Part shown: positions 1-10,324 of the stretch, in pieces
Layout: every line of letters starts with the position of its first letter
How positions within the stretch are numbered: position 1 is the first letter of the stretch
Source: Paramacrobiotus metropolitanus
Lineage: Eukaryota; Tardigrada; Eutardigrada; Parachela; Macrobiotidae
Assembly: GCF_019649055.1 (NCBI RefSeq)
Contig: NW_026570294.1
Location: 186,001-250,000 of the forward strand
Length of the DNA: 64,000 nucleotides
Reading direction: 5' to 3'
Translations under genes and position numbers: made by a program
The notes under the pieces: generated by a model
What the model was told of the DNA's origin: nothing
Database searches by the model: none
Seen by the model: the letters and a program-made list of their open reading frames with translations, nothing else

Positions 1-1821
1 CCGGACGGCGAAGATTTGACGCCAGAAGAGCTGATCGACCTCACTAAGAAGATAGTGAACAAAATGCGGACCAGGGACACGTCTGTTACGCTAAAATTCA
101 GGAGGGAAGCTAAAGAGAAAATGGAGGAGATGAATCATACATTCACAGCTCGAAAATTCCATACGTTAGTGGAATTTGCCATGAACATCGGGAAGCTGAC
201 TAAAAAACACATGGACTGGAAGGAATCAGCAAAGTTGGTCAGAACTAAGGGAATCGATAAGCAGCTGTTCGATAAACATGCGGATAAACGCAGACAGATC
301 GAGCTGGCCATTGCGGGAATGCGGAGCCCTACAGGGTCAACTCGACATCGCATCACCCAGTACATTAATGGATTATGGCATGGTGGAAACGGTGACTTGG
401 CCGAACTAGAAGCAGGAAATGCCACGACGCTGACAGAGATGGTTAAAGAAGGGAAAGTCATCACCACCAACGCTCATATGGGATCTCCGATCAGATACAC
501 CATGCTGGGTCTCATACCGGTGGATATCGACAATAGAAGAAACCATTATTCCTCATCCGAAGACATGACACTAATCGGCATTAAGCAACGCGACAACCCG
601 GATACACCGATCCTCAATATCCTCCACCAGAAAGGGGATCAGAAGCGAGCTGCCGAAGCGAAAATAGCGGCGGATAAGTTGAAGATGAAACCGCTAGAGG
701 ATCGAGGTATCATGGATGCCGACTCTGAAACGGATGATGATGATGAAGATGACGATTTAGCAGCAGCTCCTGCGAAGCCGGTTGAGAAAGCTGCGACGAG
801 CCATAAAGGGGATGAACGGAAGGTCGTTTCCCCTACTGATAAATTGGCACAACAAGCTGAAGCTGAACTCGCTGCCATGCGTGAAAGACGAAAGACGTCT
901 GGACTTGCGCTACCTAAGACCAGTGGAGCTGGCAGTAGCAAGCCAAAAGATGACAAAGCGGACTCGGCACCCTCCCAGAGCATCGAACCCAAATCGACAA
1001 AATCATCGTCAAGTTCGATGGCGAAACTCACAATCGATGAGAAAGGACCTGCGACGAACCCAACAGAAGGTTCGGATACCGGAGCGAAATCAGAAGACCG
1101 AGAATATATGCTCGGAATACCGTTGGATAACGCCAACCAAATCTGGTGCGAACTTAAACGGTTCCTTGGAAATCAACCGGACCAGACCATGGGTCACAGG
1201 GAGCTCAAATCGGCTATGTGCCAGAATAGAGCTCTGAAATTATCGGGAAGTAGCTTCGACCGGATGACTAAACGAGCCTACAAAGAAGGGAAATTAGGCT
1301 TCAGTTATACGGAAACGAATAAATGGGTATATTATCTACCACCTCCAACACGCACTCCTCGATTAAAGATGGATCTGAAGTTTTGGAAGATTGCTATGAC
1401 CGATGCGGCGATACCAAAACTTGGCGGAAATAACGGAGTGACATGGGATGACCTATCGAACTTCTTCGCCGCCAACTACGAGTTAGGTGAATTCAGCGTT
1501 GAAAAAGATCGAGAGTGGATTAGAAAGGCAGTTGAGAGCCTTGTCAATGAAAACATGCTGGAGATAAAGGATGACAGAATTCACTCTAAACCGGAAGATC
1601 TGTCAGATGATACACCACAAATCGGAGAAGCTGTTCAAGAAATAACTTCGGATAAAATCGGTTCTACTCCGCAGGAGCTGCCACCAACTGAGACGAAAGC
1701 AGCTGAACCTGATCCGAAGCCAACGGCAATTAACCCGAACGATTCGAAAACTGATGAAATGGAACGGAAGTCAACTGAGACTGTGTCAGCTGATCCAGCT
1801 GACACATCGCAGAAAGAGTAG
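1..1821 (+). CDS. ORF A of a large mobile/virus-like element (5' end outside window)
   Basis: An intronless reading frame is open from the first base of the window to a TAG at 1819-1821, so it is cut off on the left and over 600 residues long. No family was recognised. The first ~220 residues are mixed and probably globular. An acidic run of Asp/Glu near 721-765 then leads into a low-complexity Ala/Lys/Ser/Thr stretch to about 1090. Two compact segments follow (about 1100-1365 and 1375-1600), each rich in basic helices and aromatic residues and looking like small nucleic-acid-binding (winged-helix-like) domains; that reading is inference. The tail is Pro/Thr/Glu rich. The absence of introns, the composition and the matching ORF B downstream suggest a mobile-element or viral gene rather than a host gene. 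No polymerase, integrase or protease motif is visible. Confidence 0.6.
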   Translation, partial: PDGEDLTPEELIDLTKKIVNKMRTRDTSVTLKFRREAKEKMEEMNHTFTARKFHTLVEFAMNIGKLTKKHMDWKESAKLVRTKGIDKQLFDKHADKRRQIELAIAGMRSPTGSTRHRITQYINGLWHGGNGDLAELEAGNATTLTEMVKEGKVITTNAHMGSPIRYTMLGLIPVDIDNRRNHYSSSEDMTLIGIKQRDNPDTPILNILHQKGDQKRAAEAKIAADKLKMKPLEDRGIMDADSETDDDDEDDDLAAAPAKPVEKAATSHKGDERKVVSPTDKLAQQAEAELAAMRERRKTSGLALPKTSGAGSSKPKDDKADSAPSQSIEPKSTKSSSSSMAKLTIDEKGPATNPTEGSDTGAKSEDREYMLGIPLDNANQIWCELKRFLGNQPDQTMGHRELKSAMCQNRALKLSGSSFDRMTKRAYKEGKLGFSYTETNKWVYYLPPPTRTPRLKMDLKFWKIAMTDAAIPKLGGNNGVTWDDLSNFFAANYELGEFSVEKDREWIRKAVESLVNENMLEIKDDRIHSKPEDLSDDTPQIGEAVQEITSDKIGSTPQELPPTETKAAEPDPKPTAINPNDSKTDEMERKSTETVSADPADTSQKE

Positions 1822-2171
1822 TGAATAAGAGATGTATGATATGCGGTTAGGAAGGTCCACCGTATATCACAGAAAAACATCATCAGTTCAGATTAAAAGA
1901 AGGCGATAAAATGGGAATAGCAGCGTTATAATTAGAAAAACTTAGCGAAAGTGCTAAACAGATGTGAAATGAGATGCGGAAAGTCAGTCAGATTAGGCGA
2001 ATGAGCTTAAGACTTGGCAGGCACAAGAAGGGCGTTATGAGCTAGGAAGGTCTCAGCTCAGTACAGGAATAGCCTAAAATAGGCGTAAAATGATAAGAAG
2101 GATTTCATGTAATATGGATGAGATGAGGTGATGTCAATTGAGATGTTCTGATTACAGATTAAAGTGGAAAA
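1822..2171 (+). other. Inter-ORF spacer with repeated stem-loops
   Basis: This 350-bp spacer separates ORF A from ORF B. The motif TAGGAAGGTC occurs twice, near 1848 and near 2043. Each time it sits in the loop of short complementary arms, for example GAGCT...AGCTC around the second copy. No open frame of note is seen. The structure suggests RNA-level regulation of ORF B, such as internal initiation or a subgenomic signal; this is inference only. Confidence 0.35.
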
Positions 2172-5048
2172 ATGGCTCAAAAAAGTCAAGCCAACCCGAA
2201 AATCCAGATGACCAAGCAGATCCAAGGCAGGTCAGCTCAATCGGCACCTCTGGCCGTACGAAGTCAGGCAGCACCTTCGCCGGCGAGACATCAGGCAGTA
2301 CCGGCACCCTCAACGAGTCAGGTGACAACTGCGATGACACCAGCGCAACGTCTTATCGATTCGGAAATTGATCGGTTTACGGGCTTTGATCCTAAGTGTC
2401 CGGACTGTATCCGAAATAACAAGGCTGTCAATGGGAAATTTCCATGTTGGAACTGCTTAATGCTGCTACCACCAGCTGAACGAAGTCTTGTGGCATATAC
2501 GGAAGCCGCAAGGGGCAACAAAGACGTGTTTCGGAACGTCATCTATGCCGATAATTGGCAGCATGTCCCACCAAAAGAGAAAATGTTAATTGAAGACCGT
2601 TACCGCCAAGCGATTCAGAAAAGCGAACTTGGATGGGACGCAACTTTGGAACCTCCTCAAGACGACACATGCGATGCTTATCGAAGAAAGTTCGATGCGG
2701 ACATGGAAATGATGATGCAAGATAAGCGGCGTCGAGAGTTGGAGGCCGAAGCGGTGGCCAGCCGTAAACGAGCAGAGGAACAAATCGCGCGCGAACATCG
2801 AGCAAAGTTGGCACAAAAAGGAAAGGAGCCAATAACTGTATCCAAATTAAATGAAGACGAGGCCAGCGCCAGAGTCCAATCATTGACGATACAAATTGAC
2901 GCGCTGATAAAAAACCCTCTGGATATCCGCAAAGACTTGTTCGAAGCCCTCCTGCGAGAGAAACTCAGGTTGGAACGAGGTGAAAAACCTAAACCAGAGA
3001 CGCAGATGCTCATCGAAAAGATGACTGAAGAAGCCCGGAAGTCACGTCAACGTGAAGCGGAGGTGATGAAAGCATTCCAAAGCTTTAAACGAGATGAAGG
3101 AGGGTTTACACGACCTCGATCACCTACCAGAAGAAGTGAGAGATCACGTGAATATTCAAGGGAAAGAAACTACGACTTCCGGAATGAGAGATCGCGGGAA
3201 TACTCTCGCGAACGAACTCGGGACTATCATAACGAACGAGATGATAGATCCCGTGAACGATCTCGTGATCGAGATCATCGTGGCCCAAGAGGTTGGGAGC
3301 GCCACGGAGATGAAGTGGTTGAAGTCGGTGCTCGACGCAGACCAGCCACTGATAGTGCAACCATAACCGAACGACGATCGGAACCTGAAAAGGAAAGACG
3401 TCAGGAACCGATGGGATGTGCACTCGTGCATCAAAAAGTCAGGGGTTTGACACCAGAACGATCTCGCGATCAGCGACGAGAGCGCCGAAACAGAAGCCCA
3501 GACCCATATGATAAAAGATGGCAAGATGATGTGGCATTCTTCAACACATTTGAGTTGCCGACTAAGCGATCTTCCAGCGGGGAGAGGGAAGACAGCCCAC
3601 CAAAATATAATCGTGTGCAGTCCGAAGTTTACGTAGTGGATCCATTGATCGTGACGTTACCGAGAGATGAACCGATGGACACATCGATGCCACAAGATAA
3701 CGTTGTCCATAAAAGACAGGTGGTTCTTGACAGCGATCTTCAGCCGTCGACATCGGCGAGTAAGGCACCGCCGCGACGTGAGCAGGACGTTCGTAATATT
3801 ATTGAAGAACGACGTCAACAAGAAGAAAGACGTGAACCGGAACATCGACGAGAAGATGATCGTCGTGAAGTTCATAAACCGTCTCGGTTCAATAACCAGC
3901 AAAGGCGTCCTCAGTTCATCCGAAAAACGTATAATATGGATGATCTTGAAGATCAGCGAGCTGAAATAGTCCGATATCTGGGACTTGACATTGAATCGGA
4001 ACAGTCAGGAATCATCTTGACTCAGTTGCAGCACCTGCGACAGTTCCTAATTGACTCACGATATGAGGAGGAAATCAGAGAGAGCAGACTTGGGCGACTG
4101 GAGATCACGACTGAAGAGGCGAATACGTACTACACACCGATCCGACAGTGTGGTCTGCCAAGTCTATTGGACCTGAATTTATTGGGAGTCCCGTTGGATA
4201 CAGTTGATACCACAGGATGGACCCAGTTTGAATACCAAGAGATCAAAGAACGACGAGAATATGTTGCGCAGTTCGTATTACGACATGTGAACCCGGCATT
4301 TAAAGTGCTGGCAGCGAGAGCAGCGATTGGCCTGGTAGTTGATCCTACCAGCCATGACGCAAGAACGTGGGGTCAGAAGATCTATGCTGCACGACTGGCA
4401 CATTATTCGTCGATTAATCAATTGAGTTCTGACATGATGAAGAATAAGGTCCCGCTAGTGTTTCGGGATAAAGCCGCTAAAATGGGATCAGCCGCGAAAC
4501 ATCAGGCGATAGCTAAGAAAGCGGACGATGACCTGAAGAACGCTAAAAAACGATTGGAATATGACAACCTCAAACAAATATTCGATTCTCACTATCAGGA
4601 GATGCTCGATCGAATCCGCGAGACGATGGACACCCAATATGTTGAACCGAAAGATCATGTCCATGCGTATATCAAAGAGCATCTACACGGACATAAACAA
4701 CCGGCACCACCTCAAGTCCCTAACGCACCCGGGAGACGAGCTGCCAGGAATCAGCAGATCCGGGATCATTACGAGGATGTCCGACAACGATTGGCTGATG
4801 ATCCTCGAAACCGGGACTTACAGCTGGAGGAAGATGATGCACGACATCGGCTTGAGGCGATAAAACGAAGTCGCCAAGGAAAAGGACGCGGTCCACGTCA
4901 TGTAGCTGTTCGAGTTGTTCAACTAGAACAAGCCGCAGAAGTTGCATCGACAGAACCTGTGGATCGAACTTCCGACCAAAATCAGCCGAAGTCGACGAAA
5001 AAACGTCAGCCGCGTGATGGTGACGAGGGAGATGAGATGATGGAATAA
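2172..5048 (+). CDS. ORF B of the same element: Cys4-motif, Arg-Ser/Arg-Glu-rich protein
   Basis: A 958-residue intronless frame begins at ATG 2172 in a good context (GAAAAATGG) and ends with TAA at 5046-5048. The N-terminus is Pro/Ala/Gln rich. Residues 76-95 hold four cysteines spaced C-x2-C-x12-C-x2-C, a likely zinc knuckle. Residues ~180-310 are highly charged and probably helical or coiled. Residues ~315-400 are an Arg-Ser/Arg-Glu/Asp repeat region like an SR domain, so RNA binding is likely. The C-terminal 350 residues are mixed, with a second charged helical stretch and a basic tail. Product class is unknown; a nucleocapsid-like or RNA-binding accessory protein is a reasonable guess. 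No enzyme motif is seen. CGA and GAT codons are very frequent, unlike the neighbouring host genes. Confidence 0.65.
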   Translation: MAQKSQANPKIQMTKQIQGRSAQSAPLAVRSQAAPSPARHQAVPAPSTSQVTTAMTPAQRLIDSEIDRFTGFDPKCPDCIRNNKAVNGKFPCWNCLMLLPPAERSLVAYTEAARGNKDVFRNVIYADNWQHVPPKEKMLIEDRYRQAIQKSELGWDATLEPPQDDTCDAYRRKFDADMEMMMQDKRRRELEAEAVASRKRAEEQIAREHRAKLAQKGKEPITVSKLNEDEASARVQSLTIQIDALIKNPLDIRKDLFEALLREKLRLERGEKPKPETQMLIEKMTEEARKSRQREAEVMKAFQSFKRDEGGFTRPRSPTRRSERSREYSRERNYDFRNERSREYSRERTRDYHNERDDRSRERSRDRDHRGPRGWERHGDEVVEVGARRRPATDSATITERRSEPEKERRQEPMGCALVHQKVRGLTPERSRDQRRERRNRSPDPYDKRWQDDVAFFNTFELPTKRSSSGEREDSPPKYNRVQSEVYVVDPLIVTLPRDEPMDTSMPQDNVVHKRQVVLDSDLQPSTSASKAPPRREQDVRNIIEERRQQEERREPEHRREDDRREVHKPSRFNNQQRRPQFIRKTYNMDDLEDQRAEIVRYLGLDIESEQSGIILTQLQHLRQFLIDSRYEEEIRESRLGRLEITTEEANTYYTPIRQCGLPSLLDLNLLGVPLDTVDTTGWTQFEYQEIKERREYVAQFVLRHVNPAFKVLAARAAIGLVVDPTSHDARTWGQKIYAARLAHYSSINQLSSDMMKNKVPLVFRDKAAKMGSAAKHQAIAKKADDDLKNAKKRLEYDNLKQIFDSHYQEMLDRIRETMDTQYVEPKDHVHAYIKEHLHGHKQPAPPQVPNAPGRRAARNQQIRDHYEDVRQRLADDPRNRDLQLEEDDARHRLEAIKRSRQGKGRGPRHVAVRVVQLEQAAEVASTEPVDRTSDQNQPKSTKKRQPRDGDEGDEMME

Positions 5049-5640
5049 TGATATGGTTAAAAAGGAGTTGCTACGGCTTAGAGTCGGCTCTCTCAGTCCA
5101 TCAACTCAGCTCATCTTAGAAGTGTGAGAATCGACGGTAATTAGCCGGATCTCTAAACGGAGTTGCTACGGTATAACTTGCCGGCTCTCTGTAATAAGGA
5201 TGAGATGTGCGACAGGTGAACTTTACCAGGGAGGCAAGCTGAAACGAGCTTGAAAGTCGAGCTTGAAACGACTACAGTTCCTTCATGCCATAAATGGAAG
5301 ATGAATTATTACGATGTCGCACATCTGGATCATCTCAAAGATGATCTTACCAGGGAGGAAGCGAACTTCGCTTGTCTACATGACGTCCCTCCATGACCAA
5401 TACGGATCTCATCTGGCCGAAGTCGTACATTAGATACGCAATATTCCAAAGACGAAGCAGTATTCATAAGTCGTACGATGATACGCACACGATTCTCAAA
5501 GCGGATCTGACGTGATGAAAAGTCGCATTGTGATGCGCAAGATGCTCAAGCGGAGCGAAGTTGCTCAATGGAGCGGAATTGGACCGAAAAGTTCCTAACG
5601 GTGGACAGGATACCTGTGACCCGATGAGTGGAGGATCCTA
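5049..5640 (+). repeat. Non-coding 3' region with three families of short repeats
   Basis: Directly after ORF B come repeated modules. The first starts GGAGTTGCTACGG at 5064 and 5159, each followed by a CGGCTCTCT box. ACCAGGGAGG occurs at 5225 and 5349, each followed by a small hairpin (for example AAGCGAAC-TTCGCTT after the second). AGTCG(T/C)A...ATACGCA-type units start at 5421, 5469 and 5521, a period of about 50 bp. The arrangement looks like structured RNA in the 3' untranslated part of the element. No coding potential is seen. Confidence 0.5.
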
Positions 5641-6140
5641 GTCTACGGATTTTGATTAATACTTCTGTTGATCTGTTTTTACTGTTGATGTTATAGTATT
5701 TTTATACAGATCTCTTTATTTTCACATCGTGTACTTGGAATAAAATTAGATGTGATAAAATGGACTAAAAGAGATGATGTTTTATTAGCATTTTTATGAG
5801 CACACACAGGCCGTCCGCCAAAACGATTGGATTCGACACGGAGATGGATGCAGCCTCGAACGGAGCTCGGCATCCCTCCCAGAGGCATGTGAGCCATGGC
5901 TGTACTCACGTCCACCCTCACGCCTGTGGCGTTAAGCGGATGACGTGTCAGTGTTGTGTCTCCTCTGATTGGTTGTATGTGCCTTGTGTGGGCGCGCCTA
6001 TGTGCGCTGCGAAGAGCGTTGATTTAGCTCTTCGCTTGGCAGATTTGCCAGTGTTCAGTCAGTGTTGATGTGAGTTGATTTGCACACTCAATAAAGTGTA
6101 CCTATGCTAGTGGATGCCGTGCGTTGGGCATTTATCCAGA
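5641..6140 (+). other. Putative 3' terminal region (LTR-like or polyadenylation region) of the element
   Basis: The segment has promoter/terminator-like signals. ATTGG (an inverted CCAAT box) lies near 5969. A stem of GCGAAGAGC (6009-6017) pairs with GCTCTTCGC (6027-6035). A second hairpin, TGGCA...TGCCA, is at 6037-6050. AATAAA is at 6090-6095. This would suit the 3' LTR or 3' end of the element encoding ORFs A and B. Only one copy is in the window, so LTR boundaries cannot be proved. Confidence 0.3.
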
Positions 6141-6878
6141 TTTCATAGCATATTACGCTACGCAGGATCCTGTCAGTGGGGATCTCTGTCCTGGACTCAT
6201 TCTGAGTTCCACGTTATATACCTTTGCACATAGAAACGAATCCTCTACAGAGTTGATGGTGTATGATTATTCTGCAAGATTACTTGAGCACAGTGTTAAC
6301 ATTTGCCGCAAAGCTATATTATCGTCAAGAACTATCTGTGCTGTATTGCAGCTACCTAACTATGCTCTGCCTTTAACTACGAAAGCGTTTTCATCATTGC
6401 GTTTTGTCGGTGACTTATTAGTTTTATTATATCACGCGCAGTGTGTGGCGCTGTTTACTATTTAGCGTAATTTTCTCTGCTACGCCACCTAGTAAGCACC
6501 GCGAAGCATATTTTTAAAAGAACGGGGTTTCTGGAACAACTTGGTGAGCACTAAAATCTGCGAATTTATCTTATTGACGATTCTCGCCCGGATGGCGCCC
6601 CGTGGCGGTTGGGAGTCGTACGCCCACGCTACGCCCAGAAGTCATCGTAGGCCCATAGCAACACGTGCTTTTCCTGGCACTTTTTAAACAGCGCGAGTTC
6701 TCTCATTATTCTGCTTACTATGGCGGCAATCACATGAAAATTAATAGAACACTAAGCTCTACCAATTGCGCGACACATGCCTGATAAAAAAGTGAAGTGT
6801 GCCCTGTTAAATTGTGCGGCGATGCCGATGGCCGTGGTATTACAGAACGCCTAACGTGCGACCGTTTTCGCGTGTTAC
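6141..6878. other. Intergenic, no supported gene
   Basis: Stop-interrupted in most frames. One frame of about 110 codons lacks an ATG start and resembles no known protein. A TACGCCACCTAG motif at 6481 is shared with 51.97 and 60.26 kb on the opposite strand. Confidence 0.4.
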
Positions 6879-6995
6879 ATGGCGCATGCGCATTTCCCTT
6901 TTGGCGCACTGCGAAAATCCCTGTACTTTAGTGACGTCAAAATGACACACTGCCAGTCTGCAGTCCCGGCGAGAATCACGAATTGCAGTCTTTTC

Positions 6996-7313
6996 ATGAT
7001 GGTTAGCCAACTGATGAGAAGCGGTTACGTAATCGGAGTCGCTGTGGGAGGTGTAATCGGCGGTGTGGTCGGAGGTCTCGTCGGGCTACATCGTGGGGAC
7101 AAGGTATATAGTCAATGCATTGGAATGGTGGTGGGCGGGGTGGCCGCCGCGGTGTCTGGCGCTGCTACCTGGCATATAGTTCGTCGAGAACCAATACTTA
7201 CGATGGCTGGAGCGCTTGCAGCGGGTCCGACAGGGGCAGTGGCTGGAGGCTTTATGAGAGGAGTTCTGTATGAAACGTTTGCTGAGTTCAGAGTGGGAGA
7301 CCCGACGAACTGA
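6996..7313 (+). CDS. Glycine-zipper small membrane protein (copy 1, intact)
   Basis: A 105-residue frame from ATG 6996 (or 6999) to TGA at 7311-7313. The open frame extends further upstream to an ATG at 6879, but the later start is preferred because TTGCAG just before it is a plausible splice acceptor that is also seen in copies 2 and 3. The protein carries GVAVGGVIGGVVGG, a classic small-xxx-small glycine zipper, then a short basic/polar loop and a second Gly/Ala-rich hydrophobic segment. It is therefore probably a two-helix hairpin in a membrane. Function is unknown; bacterial glycine-zipper 2TM lipoproteins look similar, but the likeness may be compositional. AATAAA at 7448-7453 could polyadenylate it. 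Decayed copies lie at 9.4-9.7 and 15.2 kb. Confidence 0.6.
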   Translation: MMVSQLMRSGYVIGVAVGGVIGGVVGGLVGLHRGDKVYSQCIGMVVGGVAAAVSGAATWHIVRREPILTMAGALAAGPTGAVAGGFMRGVLYETFAEFRVGDPTN

Positions 7314-7492
7314 GCGGAGATCGTGTGAACTTAGCTTGTGGGTGGATCTGTTCCTGTTTTGCTGTGGAAGAAGCTTCTTGGGATAAGTATCACGGCTCAT
7401 TAATTGTGCGGGAAAATGCCGCAGTGTGCTTTTACTAGACTGATTCGAATAAACGGTTTAGATATCATTTTTGCTAAGTATCTGAACGTCGC

Positions 7493-8295
7493 TTAAGGGA
7501 AGTGTGTCGGTACATATGTATCTTTTGACTTCATTTCACGAAAGCATCTCATTGGATAGAGCAAGCTTTGCTCTAACAGAAAATGTTAGTGTTATACTTT
7601 TCAATTCAGAATGAAAGTTAAAATTGCATAAAATGCGATCAAGTCATCAAATGTGTACACGCACTCTAAAACATAGCGCTTGTGGCAAGATGCTCAGTTC
7701 AGTCAAAACGGGCAGACAAGATCGAATGCAACAATGCGGATCAAGACGCGGATCTGACCGCGCGATGTGCGAACAGAAAAACAATTGCTGTGAATAAAAG
7801 TCCTATTTTTGTTCTCGAGTGTACCAAAAGTCTCGTTTCTATTCGTTTTTTTTCAAACTTTCTCAGTAAATGCCAATGTAGGCCAAGATCGTTTTTACAC
7901 CGAACGGCTTATCTAGCTTAATTTTGGAATTAGTTATTGAATTTCAAAAACTTTGAAATTCAATTTAAAATTTTAAAACAACATTTGTACGGTGGCTCGG
8001 TGTAAAAACGATCCTTATGGGAATGCCCATTTTCTGACAAAGTTTGAATTCAATAGGGTGATAATGAGACTTTTGGTACACCGAGGCGCGTTTAGGATTT
8101 CTCCTCTTTTAAGTTTCAATTAACTTTACAACCGAATGTTTTGCGCGTATATCGTTTTCACAGTCATGCCACCAAATCACTCAGCTAGTGGATGCAACAA
8201 AGAAATTTAAAAAAACGTAACTGTTTGCGCGCAAGTAACGCTGGTTGTACAGGTAGACATGAATTTGAGGCCATGTACCGGCATATTTCCCTTAA
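7493..8295. mobile_element. TTAA-flanked palindromic MITE, copy A
   Basis: The left end TTAAGGGAAGTGTGTCGG and the right end, read on the other strand as TTAAGGGAAATATGCCGG, form terminal inverted repeats with TTAA at both outer edges. Internally the arms are complementary: GTACCAAAAGTCTC at ~7821 pairs with GAGACTTTTGGTAC at ~8066, and GATCGTTTTTACACCGA at ~7888 with its complement at ~7997. It is about 800 bp, has no transposase, and is related to the elements at 21.1 and 46.1 kb. TTAA edges suggest piggyBac-type mobilisation. Confidence 0.75.
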
Positions 8296-9349
8296 ATGTT
8301 AGAACTTAGAAGTTGCTAAGCGGGATTGCAATTAAAAACACTATGATCGACAGATTTAGTTTTGCCAGATTGTTCACCGTAACTTGGAATGCAGATACTT
8401 GTAAACCAACGGCTGAATCGTTTACAATAAACTTTTATGCTATTGTTCTATACCTACTTACTTGTAGTGCAAAGTGCACAAGAATATAATTTTATGCGAA
8501 TACCGTAATTATCGAATTATAAGCCCTGGGCTTCAAAAGTTGGAACGCCCCGGAGGGGCTTTAGTTACGGGCATGGACCTGTATTTCAGGGGGGCTATTA
8601 TATTTTAAATGTGTTTTTTTATCGGCATGGGCTAACAAATTTCAAACAAGTAAATCCACTATTTGGAAAATAGTATTAGTGGAGGTACGTAGAAACGGTA
8701 GAATCAAACATCGTATAAAAGCACTGTACTGTAATAACAAAATTCACTACATGTCAACAACTGAACTGCTTGAAATTACAGAACTGTCGAAGGAACGTAA
8801 CCTTTCGCCTTTTCAAAAACACATTCAGTCGGAATCCGACTCGCTGCGAGTATCCATGATAGCTTTCCCGGTGTATAATACCATTATGCATTTATGCGTA
8901 GTATCCAGTACTGCCGGCCCAGGAAGATTGTCGGCATCTATGTACATCGACTTCCTCGCCGTCTTCGTCATTAGGCTGTGCTAAAGTACCGGTACATGCC
9001 GATGCTCAGAAATTTTATTTTTTCGTGCATTTTGTTATAGCCTTTGGGCATCTTTCAATAATTCGATAATTACGATATCGTACAATGGCTTTTCGCACCT
9101 TAGCTCCGCGCTCCGGATTACAATATAATTTGCCATACCAAAATTTTAATACTTTTTAATCGACTTCTGTCTACAGCTTGTAATATTCGTGCGATGTTTA
9201 AAACGTTTAGTAAGGAACCATTTGGTATCTCAACCGTTTACTGTCACTTATTCGGTATGGTACAACACAAATACATGAATTCTCCTGACTGCAGCATATA
9301 TTCCTGCTCCTGGAAAACTGGTAATGCTTTTCCGAAAAATCTCCTCAAC
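8296..9349. other. Intergenic, AT-rich; possible diverged inverted repeat
   Basis: No supported gene. CGTAATTATCGAATTAT at ~8504 recurs in inverted orientation near 9058, which could mark the ends of a ~570-bp diverged transposon. The frames between them lack protein-like composition. Confidence 0.3.
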
Positions 9350-9714
9350 AGACACAACCCAGAACAGAAATTTAATTCACAAGCTAAGTTCGCACGATCT
9401 CCGTTTACATCGTCGGATCTCCCACTCTGAATCCGCTGAATGTTTGATACAGAACTCCTCCCATGAAGTATCCAGCCATTAGCCCTGCGTGACTCGCTGT
9501 ATCTCGTCCAGCCAGTGTTAATAGTGGTTCTCTGCGAACTATGTGCCAGGTAGCAGCGCCGCACACCGCCCACCATCATTCCGACGAACCGGCCCGATTC
9601 CTTATCCAAACGATGGAGGCCGAAGAGACCTCCAGCCATGCCGCCGACCACCCCGCCCACCGCGACGCCGATTACGTATCCGCTGCTCACCACCTGGTCA
9701 GCCAGCCTATCCAT
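9350..9714 (-). pseudogene. Glycine-zipper gene, copy 2 (frameshifted, inverted)
   Basis: On the minus strand ATG at 9714 opens MDRLADQ followed by GYVIGVAVGGVVGGMAGG, nearly the same as copy 1. At about 9560 the 15 bases of copy 1 between GTG and GGCGCTGCTACC are replaced by one base. This is a 14-base loss that shifts the frame and destroys the second hydrophobic segment. Similarity to copy 1 continues through the old stop and into the 3' flank (GGAGATCGTG...GAACTTAGCTTGTG), so the duplication included the UTR. A TTTATTGCAG acceptor-like site sits just upstream of the ATG. An inverted duplicate that has decayed; a shorter product with an altered tail cannot be excluded. Confidence 0.7.
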
Positions 9715-10324
9715 CACGAAAGTCGAAAAGGCTGCAATAAATATGCAAGTTCAACAGCCACTAAGTTTTTCCAATAAGGCCATTCTTTTAACAATAAGAA
9801 CTGTGGTACTTACCAGGCGTTATACAAAGAAAATTACGTTAGATAACGCCACAGACAGCGCGCGATGTAACTACTCACTAATAAGTCGCCGGTCTGAGAA
9901 AAAACGACAAAATTCAATAATCAAAGCGTTTTCGTAATTAAAGGCAGAACATAGTTGGCTGCAATACAGTGCAGATGGTTCTTGCCGATAATGCGGGAGA
10001 TGTTTTCATTCATGCGCTCCAAATGATCTTGCATATTAGCACACGGTAGAGAGTTCGTTTCTACAGTTAAAGGTTATTTATGCGGATGCGCAGCACCATT
10101 TCTTGACCCGGTTGGCCGAAGAACAACCTTATTGTTCTGAACAACGCCGTTTCCAATACAATTTTCTGAATGATAAAATATGCTTTGCAGTTTCTAATTC
10201 AAACACCATTGTCCGGTAAAGGTACACTCGGTACTATAAAATCGTATCGCATGCTCACAGTTTGCTATTTACAGCCACTGCATGTCTGTCGTGCCGCTAT
10301 TTTGCAGTTACGTTTCACTCTTGG
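9715..10324. other. Intergenic, no supported gene
   Basis: Short frames only. A minus-strand stretch of about 30 codons around 9960-10050 has reasonable composition but cannot be tied to the truncated P4HA gene upstream of it. Confidence 0.3.

Noticed and set aside
135-1136. Open frames antisense to ORF A
   Set aside because: Shadows of the plus-strand coding sequence. Their Ser-rich runs come from antisense of the Asp/Ser codons.
6124-6465. Frame of ~113 codons after the AATAAA of the element
   Set aside because: It begins without ATG, has no family resemblance and no splice partners.
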